DNA from: SMBSF63 sp034003545
GTDB taxonomy: Bacteria; Chloroflexota; Anaerolineae; Anaerolineales; Anaerolineaceae
Direction: 5' to 3'
DNA length: 64,000 bases
NCBI GenBank assembly: GCA_964447155.1
Contig: CAYURM010000001.1
Span: 62,001-126,000, forward strand
Below are positions 26,480 through 34,893 of the stretch, in pieces. A program made the position numbers and the translations under genes. A model generated the notes under the pieces. That model was not told the DNA's origin. It searched no databases and saw only the letters and a program-made list of their open reading frames with translations. Numbering within the stretch: position 1 is the first letter of the stretch; each line of letters begins with the position of its first letter.

Positions 26480-26540
26480 TTGATTTTTGAGATTCTTTTG
26501 TTATACTGATAATGTAAACGTTTAACCTAAATCGTTTACA
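26480..26540 (+). promoter_or_regulatory. Promoter and LacI-type operator of the LacI gene
   Basis: TTGATT (26480-26485) and TATACT (26502-26507) have a 16-base spacer. Directly downstream lies the perfect palindrome TAAACGTTTA (26515-26524) with the central CG typical of LacI-family operators. TGTAAACG (26513-26520) is repeated inverted as CGTTTACA (26533-26540). The position over the transcription start suggests autorepression. Confidence 0.65.
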
Positions 26541-26562
26541 AGTCAAAAACCAAGAGGATGGT

Positions 26563-27591
26563 ATGCCAAAAAAGGTCACCATTGCTGATGTAGCCAGGGA
26601 AGCCGGTGTGTCAATCGCTACCGTCTCGCGTGTGCTCAACCAGCGCAGCGGCAAGATCAAAATCAGCGCAGAAACCGAGCAGGCTGTCCGAGTGGCGGCC
26701 AGGCGTCTGGATTACCAGCGGGACCCGTTTGCATCCGCTTTACGGTCGGGCAAAAGCGGCTTGTTTGGCGCGATCGTGCGGGATATCCGCGACCCTTTTT
26801 TGATCAAGGTCTTTACCAAAATGCAGGAAGTCGCCCGTACCCGCGGCATCGAGCTGCTGTTGGGCCATGCAAATTACGACCTTGCGGTCGCCGGGCGGCA
26901 GGCAAAACTGATGAGCAGCCTCTGGTTTGATGCCTTGATCCTGCTGGGAGACATTCCCGGGGATGGCAGCATCATCCAGCAGCTCAAAGAGAACAGGAAA
27001 CCGTGCGTAGCGATTGCGAGCGGCCTGAGGGATGACCTGCCCTCGATTACGCTCGATGAAAAGGTGGGTACCAATTTGGCCCTCGATCACCTTTTCGCAT
27101 TGGGGCACCGCCGCATTGCCTGCGTGGGTGACCCAAATGCCGTCGGCATCCGGGCGCGCTTGCAGCTTTTTGAAGCGTATGCCGCCAGCCACCCGCTGAT
27201 CCAGGAGGATGGCTATATGCAGTATTGCAGCAATCACCGCCTGGAAGCAGCGCAGTGCGCCGCTGAACTAATGAAGCTGCCCCATCCGCCTTCGGCCATC
27301 TTTTGTGGCACAGATTTAATCGCGCTGGGCGTGCTCAACCAGCTTCAGCGCACCGGACACTCGTCCTCGAAAAATGTATCGGTGATCGGGTTCGATGATA
27401 TTGAAGAGTCGGCCGAAGCCTTTCCGGCACTGACTACCATCCGTCAGCCGGTGAAAGAATTTGCGCAGCAGGCAATCCAGTTATTAGTGGAACTAGTGGA
27501 TGCCAAAGAACCACCCGCTTCACCAGCGCAAATTCTGATTGAACCACAACTGGTCATCCGGGAATCTTGTTTCCCGCTTGCCCGGAGATAG
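26563..27591 (+). CDS. LacI-family transcriptional repressor
   Basis: A 342-residue regulator. The N-terminal HTH reads VTIADVAREAGVSIATVSRV, with hinge helix SAETEQAVRVAARRLDYQRD; a periplasmic-binding-protein-like effector domain follows (FGAIVRDIRDPF, ALDHLFALGHRRIACVG, FCGTDLIALGVLNQL, VIGFDDIEESAEAFPALTTI). The effector is probably a sugar or sugar phosphate. It follows the ROK regulator by 211 bp on the same strand and precedes the sugar cluster, so it is the best candidate regulator of that cluster. GAGG is present ahead of the ATG. Confidence 0.92.
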   Translation: MPKKVTIADVAREAGVSIATVSRVLNQRSGKIKISAETEQAVRVAARRLDYQRDPFASALRSGKSGLFGAIVRDIRDPFLIKVFTKMQEVARTRGIELLLGHANYDLAVAGRQAKLMSSLWFDALILLGDIPGDGSIIQQLKENRKPCVAIASGLRDDLPSITLDEKVGTNLALDHLFALGHRRIACVGDPNAVGIRARLQLFEAYAASHPLIQEDGYMQYCSNHRLEAAQCAAELMKLPHPPSAIFCGTDLIALGVLNQLQRTGHSSSKNVSVIGFDDIEESAEAFPALTTIRQPVKEFAQQAIQLLVELVDAKEPPASPAQILIEPQLVIRESCFPLARR

Positions 27592-27770
27592 ACAGAACAA
27601 AGTAGTACTCCTTAACATCGGAAATTTCCTTCCAAAAGCAGCGGACGCAGCGAAATGCACATGGAAGCACGCAGCACAGTATGTTTGGCAAATATTCTTG
27701 AGCAGCAAGCGGCGAAGTTTACCGCCAGCCGCATGAATGGTTATGCGAAATTTATGATAGAGGCAGGCAA

Positions 27771-28580
27771 ATGATCGAACAGTTACATCCACTCAAAGGC
27801 AGCAATATTCGCTTTGCGGTCTTTGACTTTGACGGCACGCTGTCTTTGATCCGTGAAGGCTGGCAGCAGATCATGATCCCGATGATGGTCGAAATTTTGC
27901 AGGCTGCCGGCACGGACGAAAGCCAGGCTGCTCTCACCGAACTGGTGCGCCTGTTCGTCACCGACCTGACCGGCAAGCAAACCATTTATCAGATGATCCG
28001 CCTGGCGGAGGAAGTGGAACAGCGCGGCGGCCAGGCTGAAGACCCACTGGTCTACAAGAACATGTATCATGAACGCCTGATGCAGCAAATCAGCCACCGT
28101 CTGGACGGTCTGCGCCGCGGCGAGATTGCGCTAGTGGACTATGTTGTGCCGGGCAGCTTCGAGATCCTGAAGCTGATGCAAACACACGGCGTGCGTTGTT
28201 ACCTGGCTTCCGGCACAGACGAAAAATACGTGCTGGATGAGGCCGCCCTGCTGGGCATGAATGGCTATTTTGAAAAACTGTACGGCGCCCAGGATGATTA
28301 CAAAAATTTCAGCAAGCGCAAAGTCATTCAGCACATCATCACAGAAAACAACCTGCATGGAGATGAAGTCGTTGCCTTTGGCGATGGTTACGTGGAAATC
28401 GAAGAAATGAAAGCTGTGGGCGGCCTGGCTGTGGGTCTGGCAACCAACGAAGCCACCCGCAGCGGAATCGATGAATGGAAACGCAGCCGCCTGATCGCTG
28501 CCGGAGCGGACGTGATTCTCCCCGACTTTACCGAATGGGCTGCCCTGGAACCGCTTTTGTTTGGAAACAGGGAGGACTGA
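27771..28580 (+). CDS. HAD-superfamily phosphatase
   Basis: A 269-residue cytoplasmic phosphatase of the haloacid dehalogenase superfamily with motifs in the usual order: I DFDGTLS (Asp19, Asp21), II YLASGTDEKY, III a Lys within NFSKRKVIQHII, and IV AFGDGYVEIEEM. The helical region between I and II (about residues 30-120) is a C1 cap. It is the first gene of the sugar cluster, and the next gene begins 3 bp after its stop. It likely removes phosphate from a sugar phosphate made by the neighbouring kinase and isomerase, but the substrate cannot be read from sequence. Confidence 0.85.
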   Translation: MIEQLHPLKGSNIRFAVFDFDGTLSLIREGWQQIMIPMMVEILQAAGTDESQAALTELVRLFVTDLTGKQTIYQMIRLAEEVEQRGGQAEDPLVYKNMYHERLMQQISHRLDGLRRGEIALVDYVVPGSFEILKLMQTHGVRCYLASGTDEKYVLDEAALLGMNGYFEKLYGAQDDYKNFSKRKVIQHIITENNLHGDEVVAFGDGYVEIEEMKAVGGLAVGLATNEATRSGIDEWKRSRLIAAGADVILPDFTEWAALEPLLFGNRED

Positions 28581-28583
28581 ACC

Positions 28584-29543
28584 ATGCCTTTCAAAGAATT
28601 TGACCGTTCGCAATTGCTAATCAAACCCCTGGGTGAGCGTGAGCATGACCTGATGCTGGACGTGATCAAGCCCCTGGATGCCGCAGTGGAACCCTTCCAG
28701 TCAGAGGAACTGGCTGCCCTGTCAAAGGCAATCATCGCCGCCCGCAAAAAGGACGCCCCCGTGATCCTGATGATGGGTGCGCACGTCCTGCGCAGGGGCA
28801 ACGCCCGTTACATCATTGATCTGATGGAACGCGGTATCATCACCCACATCGGCATGAACGGCGCCGGCGCCATCCACGATTATGAATTTGCCAAAATCGG
28901 GGCAACCACCGAAAGCGTACCCAAATATATCTCCGAGGGTCAGTTTGGCCTGTGGCAAGAGACCGGCGAGATCAACGACATCATGGTGACAGCTTACAAG
29001 TCCGGCATGGGCCTCGGCGAAGCGATCGGCAAGCATATCGAAGAAAACAACTTCGCCCACAAGGACATCAGCGTGTTTGCCGCCGGATACCGGCTGCAAG
29101 TCCCCGTGACGGTACATGCCGCCATCGGACAGGACATCCTCCACGAACATCCCAACTTCAGCGGGGCCGCCCTGGGTGAGTCTTCGTACCGTGATTTCCT
29201 CATCTTTACCCACACCATCACCCAATTGCAGCATGGCGTTTTCATGAATTATGGCACCGCTGTAATGGGGCCGGAAGTCTACCTTAAGGCGCTGGCGATG
29301 GCCCGTAATGTTGCCCACCAGCATGATGAAACCATCAACCACTTTACCACCGCTGTGTTTGATCTGACCGACCTGGGCAAAATGGTGCAGCAGGAAGCAG
29401 CCAAGACCACCCCGTCGTACTACTTCCGCCCGTACAAGACCATCCTCGTGCGCACGGTCAGTGACGGCGGGGTCAGTTACTATGTTCGCGGCGATCATGG
29501 GGTCACCTTCCCCAATCTGTATCACCTGATTCTGGAGAATTAA
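28584..29543 (+). CDS. Deoxyhypusine-synthase-like protein of unknown function
   Basis: A 319-residue cytoplasmic protein. The segment VILMMGAHVLRRGNARYIID, then GIITHIGMNGAGAIHDYEFA, resembles the NAD-binding Rossmann core of deoxyhypusine synthase (..GxxxxHD..). There is also a dinucleotide-like GAALGES. eIF5A, the substrate of true deoxyhypusine synthase, does not exist in bacteria, so that reaction is excluded. Tight coupling to a HAD phosphatase (3 bp) and a PfkB kinase (5 bp) points to a step on a sugar or polyol, perhaps an NAD-dependent one; that is inference. The family call is moderate. Confidence 0.55.
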   Translation: MPFKEFDRSQLLIKPLGEREHDLMLDVIKPLDAAVEPFQSEELAALSKAIIAARKKDAPVILMMGAHVLRRGNARYIIDLMERGIITHIGMNGAGAIHDYEFAKIGATTESVPKYISEGQFGLWQETGEINDIMVTAYKSGMGLGEAIGKHIEENNFAHKDISVFAAGYRLQVPVTVHAAIGQDILHEHPNFSGAALGESSYRDFLIFTHTITQLQHGVFMNYGTAVMGPEVYLKALAMARNVAHQHDETINHFTTAVFDLTDLGKMVQQEAAKTTPSYYFRPYKTILVRTVSDGGVSYYVRGDHGVTFPNLYHLILEN

Positions 29544-29548
29544 CCGTT

Positions 29549-30565
29549 ATGCAGCCTTTGTTGTCCCCCGCCCGCCTGGACGAGATCCTCGCAAAATTGC
29601 CGCAGATCAAGATTGCCGTTATCGGCGACTTCTTTTTGGACAATTACTGGATCCTCGAAGAGAGCCTCAACGAAATCTCGCTGGAGACCGGCAAGGTGGC
29701 CTATCAGGTGGTGGCAAAACGAAAAAGCCCCGGTGCAGCCGGGACAGTGGCCTCCGTCCTGCGCTCGCTGGACGTGAACGTCCTGGCGGTCGGCTTCAGC
29801 GGGGATGACGGCATGGGCTACGACTTGCGCGCAGCGATGAGCGAGCGGGGCATCAACCTCGATCATTTCATTACCGTGAAAGAATGTTTCACACCCACCT
29901 ACACCAAACCCATGCTGCGCACGGCGGGTGAGGAAGAAGAATTAAACCGCATTGATATCAAGAACCGCCAGCCAATCAGCGCGGCCTTGGAAGACCAGAT
30001 CATCACCGCCATTGACACAGTCATGCCCCAGGTAGACGCGTTGATCATCCTCGATCAGGTAGTCGAGCGTAATTGCGGCGTGGTGACGGACCGCGTGCGC
30101 AGCCATCTGGCGGATATGAGTACCAGCCAGCCAGAAAAAATCATCCTGGCCGACTCGCGCGCGCACATCGGCGAGTTTCGCAAACTGGGCATCAAGGTCA
30201 ATAATTTTGAAGCCCGTCAGATCGTGAACAGCCAGGACATACCACTGCAGGACGTCGCCCGGCAGCTTTATCAGGCCAGCGGGCGCCCGGTGATCATCAC
30301 CCAGGGCGCGAAAGGCATCCTGGTGTGTGACCAGCATGGCTGGTTTGAAATCCCAACGATCAAGATTGAGGGACCGATTGATGTGGTTGGGGCTGGAGAC
30401 AGCGTAACGGCCTCAATGACCGCTGCCCTGTGTGCAGGAGCAACCCTGCAGGAAGCCGCCCTGATCGGCAATATTACCGCCTCATTGATCGTACAGCAAA
30501 TCGGCACCACCGGAACCGCCACCCGCGCTGAAGTGCGGGAACGGTTTTGTCAGAAATTTATTTAA
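29549..30565 (+). CDS. PfkB-family sugar kinase (HldE kinase-domain-like)
   Basis: A 338-residue ribokinase-like ATP-dependent kinase. The N-terminus KIAVIGDFFLDNYW and the sequence PGAAGTVASVLRSL fit the heptose kinase (RfaE/HldE) subgroup; the C-terminal ATP and catalytic motif is GPIDVVGAGDSVTA with the base Asp in GAGD. No nucleotidyltransferase domain is fused. A SIS isomerase of GmhA type follows after 10 bp, so a sedoheptulose-7-phosphate-like or other ketose-phosphate intermediate is plausible. Confidence 0.82.
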   Translation: MQPLLSPARLDEILAKLPQIKIAVIGDFFLDNYWILEESLNEISLETGKVAYQVVAKRKSPGAAGTVASVLRSLDVNVLAVGFSGDDGMGYDLRAAMSERGINLDHFITVKECFTPTYTKPMLRTAGEEEELNRIDIKNRQPISAALEDQIITAIDTVMPQVDALIILDQVVERNCGVVTDRVRSHLADMSTSQPEKIILADSRAHIGEFRKLGIKVNNFEARQIVNSQDIPLQDVARQLYQASGRPVIITQGAKGILVCDQHGWFEIPTIKIEGPIDVVGAGDSVTASMTAALCAGATLQEAALIGNITASLIVQQIGTTGTATRAEVRERFCQKFI

Positions 30566-30575
30566 AGGATAGCAC

Positions 30576-31148
30576 ATGGAAACCTTAACCTATATTGATA
30601 CCTATTTTAGTGATTTGAAAAAAGTGATTGATGCCCTGCCGCATGACACCATCGCCGCGGTGTATGAAAAGCTGGATGAATGCCAGCGCAATGGCAAAAC
30701 CCTGTACGTGTTTGGCAACGGCGGCAGCGCCGCCACCGCCAGTCACATGGTGTGTGACATGGGCAAGAACACCCGCGGCTCGGATAAACCGCGGCTCAAG
30801 ATCGTCGGCCTGAACGATAATATGGCTATTTTCTCCGCCTACGCCAACGACGAGGGGTATAACCGCGTGTTTGCCGAGCAGATCATCTCTCTGGGGAATG
30901 AAGGGGATGTGGTATTGGCAATCAGCGGCAGCGGCAATTCCCCGAATGTTCTTGAAGGCGTTCAGGCGGCCAAAGAGAAAGGTATGTACACCATCGGCTG
31001 GACCGGCTTCGACGGCGGCAAGCTGAAAGACAGGGTTGATCTGGCCCTGGTAGTGCCGGTGCATGACATGGAACAGGTCGAAGATGTACACATGATCCTC
31101 GACCATTTGACCACCGGTCTGCTGCGCGGCAAGCGCTATAACGCTTAG
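30576..31148 (+). CDS. SIS-domain sugar isomerase (GmhA-like)
   Basis: A 190-residue SIS-fold protein. FGNGGSAATASHMVCD matches the phosphate-binding loop of phosphoheptose isomerase, and LAISGSGNSPNVLEG and VEDVHMILDHLTTGLL match its other sugar-phosphate and C-terminal catalytic segments. GmhA converts sedoheptulose 7-phosphate to D-glycero-D-manno-heptose 7-phosphate; a related aldose-ketose phosphate isomerisation is likely here. It follows the PfkB gene by 10 bp. An intergenic palindromic repeat separates it from the next gene. Confidence 0.82.
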   Translation: METLTYIDTYFSDLKKVIDALPHDTIAAVYEKLDECQRNGKTLYVFGNGGSAATASHMVCDMGKNTRGSDKPRLKIVGLNDNMAIFSAYANDEGYNRVFAEQIISLGNEGDVVLAISGSGNSPNVLEGVQAAKEKGMYTIGWTGFDGGKLKDRVDLALVVPVHDMEQVEDVHMILDHLTTGLLRGKRYNA

Positions 31149-31169
31149 CCACAAGCCGAAGATTTTATA

Positions 31170-31213
31170 TAGTAACGGCTTCAGTCGTGATTAACCGCGA
31201 AGCTGGTTACTAC
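31170..31213. repeat. Cruciform-like repeat, family C (TAGTAAC..GTTACTA)
   Basis: The ends TAGTAAC/GTTACTA are inverted, and two smaller hairpins lie inside (ACGGC-TTCA-GTCGT, TAACC-..-GGTTA). A second copy of the same design is at 32225-32271 in the same operon. Confidence 0.65.
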
Positions 31214-31242
31214 AGGATGATGCAGGGTAATAAAGGAAAACG

Positions 31243-32214
31243 ATGCACCAACCGCATGGAAACGTACTGGCATTTGATTTTGGCGGCACCAAGCTGGCTG
31301 CGGCAGTGATTGACAAAGCCACTGGTGAACTGCTGCAATATGCCCGCCAAAAGACCCCCACCAATTTGGGATCACAAGGCTCGTTGGATGTGATCGCGGC
31401 CCTGGGCGACCAAATGTTGCAAAATCATGCCGGTGACGATATTCAGGCGATTGGCATTTCCTTTGGCGGGCCGGTATCGCGGGATGGGCAAAAAATCGTC
31501 ACCTCGCAGCATGTGCACGGATGGGATCATTTTCCCCTGCCACGGGTGCTTTCGGAGCAGTTTGGGCTGCCGGTTTTCCTGGAAAACGATGCCAACGCTG
31601 CCGCCCTGGGCGAATGGTTTTACGGTGCCGGAGAACGGGGCGAAAACCTGTTTTACTTCCAGGTCAGCACTGGAATCGGCGCTGGCATCGTGATCGACCG
31701 CAAGATCTATCGCGGCAAAGGCATGGCTGGCGAATTTGGTCACCTGACCGTAGAAGAAGATGGTTTGCAATGCGCCTGTGGAAAACGGGGCTGCCTGGAA
31801 AGCTACAGCTCGGGCTGGGGCATCGCCAGCCGCGCCAGAGAAAGCTATGCGCAATTGCCCGCAGCTTCCCCCCTCCGCCGCCTGACCGCCGATGATCCGG
31901 GTCAGATCACCACCGCCCTGATTTTTGAAGCCTGTCGGCAAAATGACGAAGCCATGCAGACCCTGCTGCGTTCAGCGATGGGCAGCCTGGCGCGCGCTCT
32001 GGCAGACGTGGTCTGCATCCTTGACCCCGACCGTGTGGTAATTGGCGGCGGCGTCGCCCAATCCAGAGACATCATGCAGGCCCAGCTGTCCCCCTGGCTG
32101 GAAAAATTCATCCCCGGTTTTATGCAGCCCCATTTTGACCTGCGCTTCTCCACCCTGGAGGGAAAAGAAACCCTGCTGGGGGCCGCCCTGCTGACCGAAG
32201 GACGGTATCGTTAA
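31243..32214 (+). CDS. ROK-family sugar kinase (glucokinase-like)
   Basis: A 323-residue cytoplasmic kinase without HTH. The ATP-binding start is LAFDFGGTKLAAAVID; sugar-binding LENDANAAALGEWF, glycine loop STGIGAGIVIDRKIYRG, and the zinc motif with a His in EFGHLTVEEDG and the cysteines of CACGKRGCLES are complete; GGGVAQS lies near the end. It likely phosphorylates a hexose entering through the downstream ABC transporter. It has its own ribosome-binding site (AAAGGAAAACG) and sits between two family C repeats. Confidence 0.87.
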   Translation: MHQPHGNVLAFDFGGTKLAAAVIDKATGELLQYARQKTPTNLGSQGSLDVIAALGDQMLQNHAGDDIQAIGISFGGPVSRDGQKIVTSQHVHGWDHFPLPRVLSEQFGLPVFLENDANAAALGEWFYGAGERGENLFYFQVSTGIGAGIVIDRKIYRGKGMAGEFGHLTVEEDGLQCACGKRGCLESYSSGWGIASRARESYAQLPAASPLRRLTADDPGQITTALIFEACRQNDEAMQTLLRSAMGSLARALADVVCILDPDRVVIGGGVAQSRDIMQAQLSPWLEKFIPGFMQPHFDLRFSTLEGKETLLGAALLTEGRYR

Positions 32215-32224
32215 GCATCACATC

Positions 32225-32271
32225 GTAGTAACCACTTTAGTGGTTAGACGTAACGAATGAAATCGTTCTAC
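32225..32271. repeat. Cruciform-like repeat, family C, second copy
   Basis: The ends GTAGTA/TTCTAC are inverted. Internal hairpins are TAACCAC-TTTA-GTGGTTA (32229-32246, perfect 7-bp stem) and AACGA-ATGAAA-TCGTT. It lies between the ROK kinase stop and the oxidoreductase gene. Confidence 0.7.
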
Positions 32272-32321
32272 AAACAGGGTTGTGTTGAGCAATTATCTGG
32301 AACTTAAAGGGAGCAAATAAA

Positions 32322-33482
32322 ATGACAAATAAAAAATTCAAGGTTGGTGTTGTAGGTCTCGGATTTATCGGGCCGGCGCATATTGAAGGCGTCCGCCGTC
32401 TGGGGGATGAGGTCGTCGGCATTGTTGGCAAAGACCTGGAAGAGGCGCAAACCAGCGCCGCCGCCCTGCACATTGAAAAAGCATATGCCACCTATGACGA
32501 AATGATCGCCGATCCGGAAATTGAAATCGTGCATATCTGCTCCCCCAATTACCTGCATTACAGCCACGCTGTCAAGGCTATCGAAGCGGGCAAGCATGTC
32601 ATCTGCGAAAAACCCCTGACCGTCACCGCCAAAGAATCAGCTGCTCTCGTAGAACTGGCAAAAAACAAGCAGCTGGCCTGCGCGGTCAATTACAACCTGC
32701 GCTATTACCCGGTCAACCATGAGGCTCGCGAGATTGTCCGAAAAGGCGAGCTGGGCAAGATCCATAATATTCATGGTTCGTATTTGCAGGATTGGCTGCT
32801 CCTCCCCACCGACTGGAACTGGCGCCTGCTCCCAAAAGAAGGCGGCGCGCTGTGCAGCGTGGCCGACATCGGTTCGCACTGGATCGACATGGTCATGTTC
32901 GTTACCGGCCTGCGCGTGACCGCAGTCATGGCCGATCTGGGCACCAGCATCCCGGTACGCAAGCGCCCGCTGGGCGAGGTAGAAACCTTCGCCGGCAAAA
33001 TGGGAGGCAAGGAGCAAGCCTACGAAGACGTTGAGGTGACCGGTGACGATTTCGCCAATATCCTCTTCCACTTCAGCAATGGTGCCAAAGGCAGCCTGGC
33101 CGTTTCCCAGGTCAGCGCCGGCCGCAAGAACGCCCTGCGCTACGAAATTGACGGCGCCCAATCTTCAGTCGCCTGGAATTCTGAAACCCCCGATGAGCTG
33201 TGGCGCGGTTACCGTGGACGGTACAACGAAATCCTGATCAAAGACCCCTCCATCATGTCCCCCGCCGCGCAGGCCGTCGCTTCCTACCCCGGCGGACACA
33301 CCGAAGGCTTCCCGGATACCTTCAAACAGCTTGCCAAAAAGGTGAATGCCTACATCCGCCGGGGCGATTACAGCGCAGCGCCCGATTTTCCTACCTTTGC
33401 CGACGGCCATGCCGCCCTGGTGATCGAAGAAGCCATCCTGGAAAGCTCGCAAACTGGCCGCTGGGTGAATGTTTCTGTCTAA
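32322..33482 (+). CDS. Gfo/Idh/MocA-family NAD(P)-dependent oxidoreductase
   Basis: A 386-residue sugar or cyclitol dehydrogenase. The Rossmann start is VGVVGLGFIGPAH, the conserved CEKPLT motif (Lys of EKP) is present, and the C-terminal beta-sheet domain carries DIGSHWIDMVMF with the substrate-site His. The family oxidises or reduces ring carbons of sugars, inositols and derivatives; the substrate is unknown here. GGGAGC precedes the ATG. The next gene follows within 35 bp and encodes a TIM-barrel isomerase, a common catabolic partner. Confidence 0.9.
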   Translation: MTNKKFKVGVVGLGFIGPAHIEGVRRLGDEVVGIVGKDLEEAQTSAAALHIEKAYATYDEMIADPEIEIVHICSPNYLHYSHAVKAIEAGKHVICEKPLTVTAKESAALVELAKNKQLACAVNYNLRYYPVNHEAREIVRKGELGKIHNIHGSYLQDWLLLPTDWNWRLLPKEGGALCSVADIGSHWIDMVMFVTGLRVTAVMADLGTSIPVRKRPLGEVETFAGKMGGKEQAYEDVEVTGDDFANILFHFSNGAKGSLAVSQVSAGRKNALRYEIDGAQSSVAWNSETPDELWRGYRGRYNEILIKDPSIMSPAAQAVASYPGGHTEGFPDTFKQLAKKVNAYIRRGDYSAAPDFPTFADGHAALVIEEAILESSQTGRWVNVSV

Positions 33483-33516
33483 ACGTATTCGTTCTGATGA
33501 CAATGAGGAGATGATA

Positions 33517-34521
33517 ATGACTCGACCAATCATTTTGACGACAGGACAGTGGGGCGACATGCCCCTGGAGACTCTGGCACAGAAGTTGAGTGCCTGGGGC
33601 TATGACGGCGTGGAACTCGGCAGCGGGGGCGACCATTTTGATGTGGAAGCCTGCCTCTCCAGTGACCGCTATGCCCGCGATAAAAAAGACTTGCTGGCCA
33701 AATACGGACTAAAATGCTATGCCATTTCCAATCATTGCGTCGGGCAGTGTGTGTGTGACGATATTCTCGACGAGCGCCATCAAGCGATCATCCCCCCCAG
33801 CGTATGGGGAGATGGCAAGCCCGCAGGCGTGCAGGAACGCGCTGCCGAACACATGAAAAACGCTGCCCGCGCCGCCAAATTGATGGATGTAGACGTGGTC
33901 ACAGCTTTCACCGGCAGCAGCATCTGGCGCAAGCTCTACTTCTGGCCCCCTACGGCAGATGAAGTAATTGACGCCGGTTACCGCGACTTTGCCCAGCGCT
34001 TCACCCCGATCTTTGACGTATTTGAACAAGAACAGGTGAAATTCGCTCTGGAAGTGCATCCAACCGAAATCGCTTACGACATCATCACCATGCAGCGCGC
34101 GCTGGAGGCGGTGGACTACCATCCGGCCTTTGGGATCAATTTTGACCCCAGCCACCTCATTCCGCAATTCATCAATCCAGTCAAGATGCTGGAAGCCTTC
34201 CCCGAACGCATCTTCCACATGCACGTCAAGGATGCCAAGGTACGCCTGGATGGCACCAATTCGATCCTCTCCTCGCATCTCAACTTTGGAGATGCCCGGC
34301 GGGGTTGGGATTTTGTCTCGCCCGGGCATGGTGATGTGGATTGGGAACATGTTTTCCGCACCTTGAACCGCATTAACTACCAGGGCGCTTTATCCATCGA
34401 ATGGGAAGACAGCGGCATGGAGCGCGAATGGGGCGCGCAGGATGCCCTCGCCATGGTCAAAAAGACCAGCTTTCCGCCCTCACAACAGGCATTCGACTCT
34501 GCTTTTTCGCACAAAGCATAG
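33517..34521 (+). CDS. Sugar phosphate isomerase/epimerase (AP-endonuclease-2-like TIM barrel)
   Basis: A 334-residue protein of the xylose-isomerase-like TIM-barrel family. Metal-site-like residues appear in LEVHPTEIAYD, FGINFDPSHL, FHMHVKDAK and LSIEWEDSG. The start at 33517 is chosen because GAGGAG is six bases upstream; the longer frame starts inside the preceding gene. The family isomerises or epimerises keto-sugars and often works with Gfo/Idh enzymes. A gap of 372 bp separates it from the transporter genes. Confidence 0.85.
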   Translation: MTRPIILTTGQWGDMPLETLAQKLSAWGYDGVELGSGGDHFDVEACLSSDRYARDKKDLLAKYGLKCYAISNHCVGQCVCDDILDERHQAIIPPSVWGDGKPAGVQERAAEHMKNAARAAKLMDVDVVTAFTGSSIWRKLYFWPPTADEVIDAGYRDFAQRFTPIFDVFEQEQVKFALEVHPTEIAYDIITMQRALEAVDYHPAFGINFDPSHLIPQFINPVKMLEAFPERIFHMHVKDAKVRLDGTNSILSSHLNFGDARRGWDFVSPGHGDVDWEHVFRTLNRINYQGALSIEWEDSGMEREWGAQDALAMVKKTSFPPSQQAFDSAFSHKA

Positions 34522-34893
34522 AAAACGATGCGAAACAAGATACGAAAACAGGGTTTGGCTATCCAAACATGGCACGATCAATGACAAAAGGAATCCAGAG
34601 GAGGTGATTAAAGACTTGAAAATCGAATGATCGCTGCAACGCAAGCGGTTGACCTCGATGTTCAAATCTGATAAAAATCATCCAATACAATAGAATAATC
34701 TTGGAGAACACAACCTCCTTGTACGGGCAGGATGACCAGACGAAAACCTTCCCGCAACAATCAAAAAAAGTGTGACATCTTCCGGCCTAACGCTGATCTT
34801 TCCTGATAGCCAGAAGATGGTGACCACAAAAAATGAAGAGCAGCGTGCTCTTCAAAATAATCAAAACACAATTAAAGTTAGGAGATTTAAGAG
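34522..34893 (+). promoter_or_regulatory. Intergenic region ahead of the sugar ABC transporter, candidate promoter
   Basis: 372 bp without a gene. TTGACC (34649-34654) and TAAAAA (34672-34677) with a 17-base spacer form a possible promoter; the overlapping CAACGCAAGCGGTTG is a near-palindrome that could be an operator. The binding-protein gene has a good ribosome-binding site (AGGAGA). The evidence for this promoter is weak. Confidence 0.4.
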
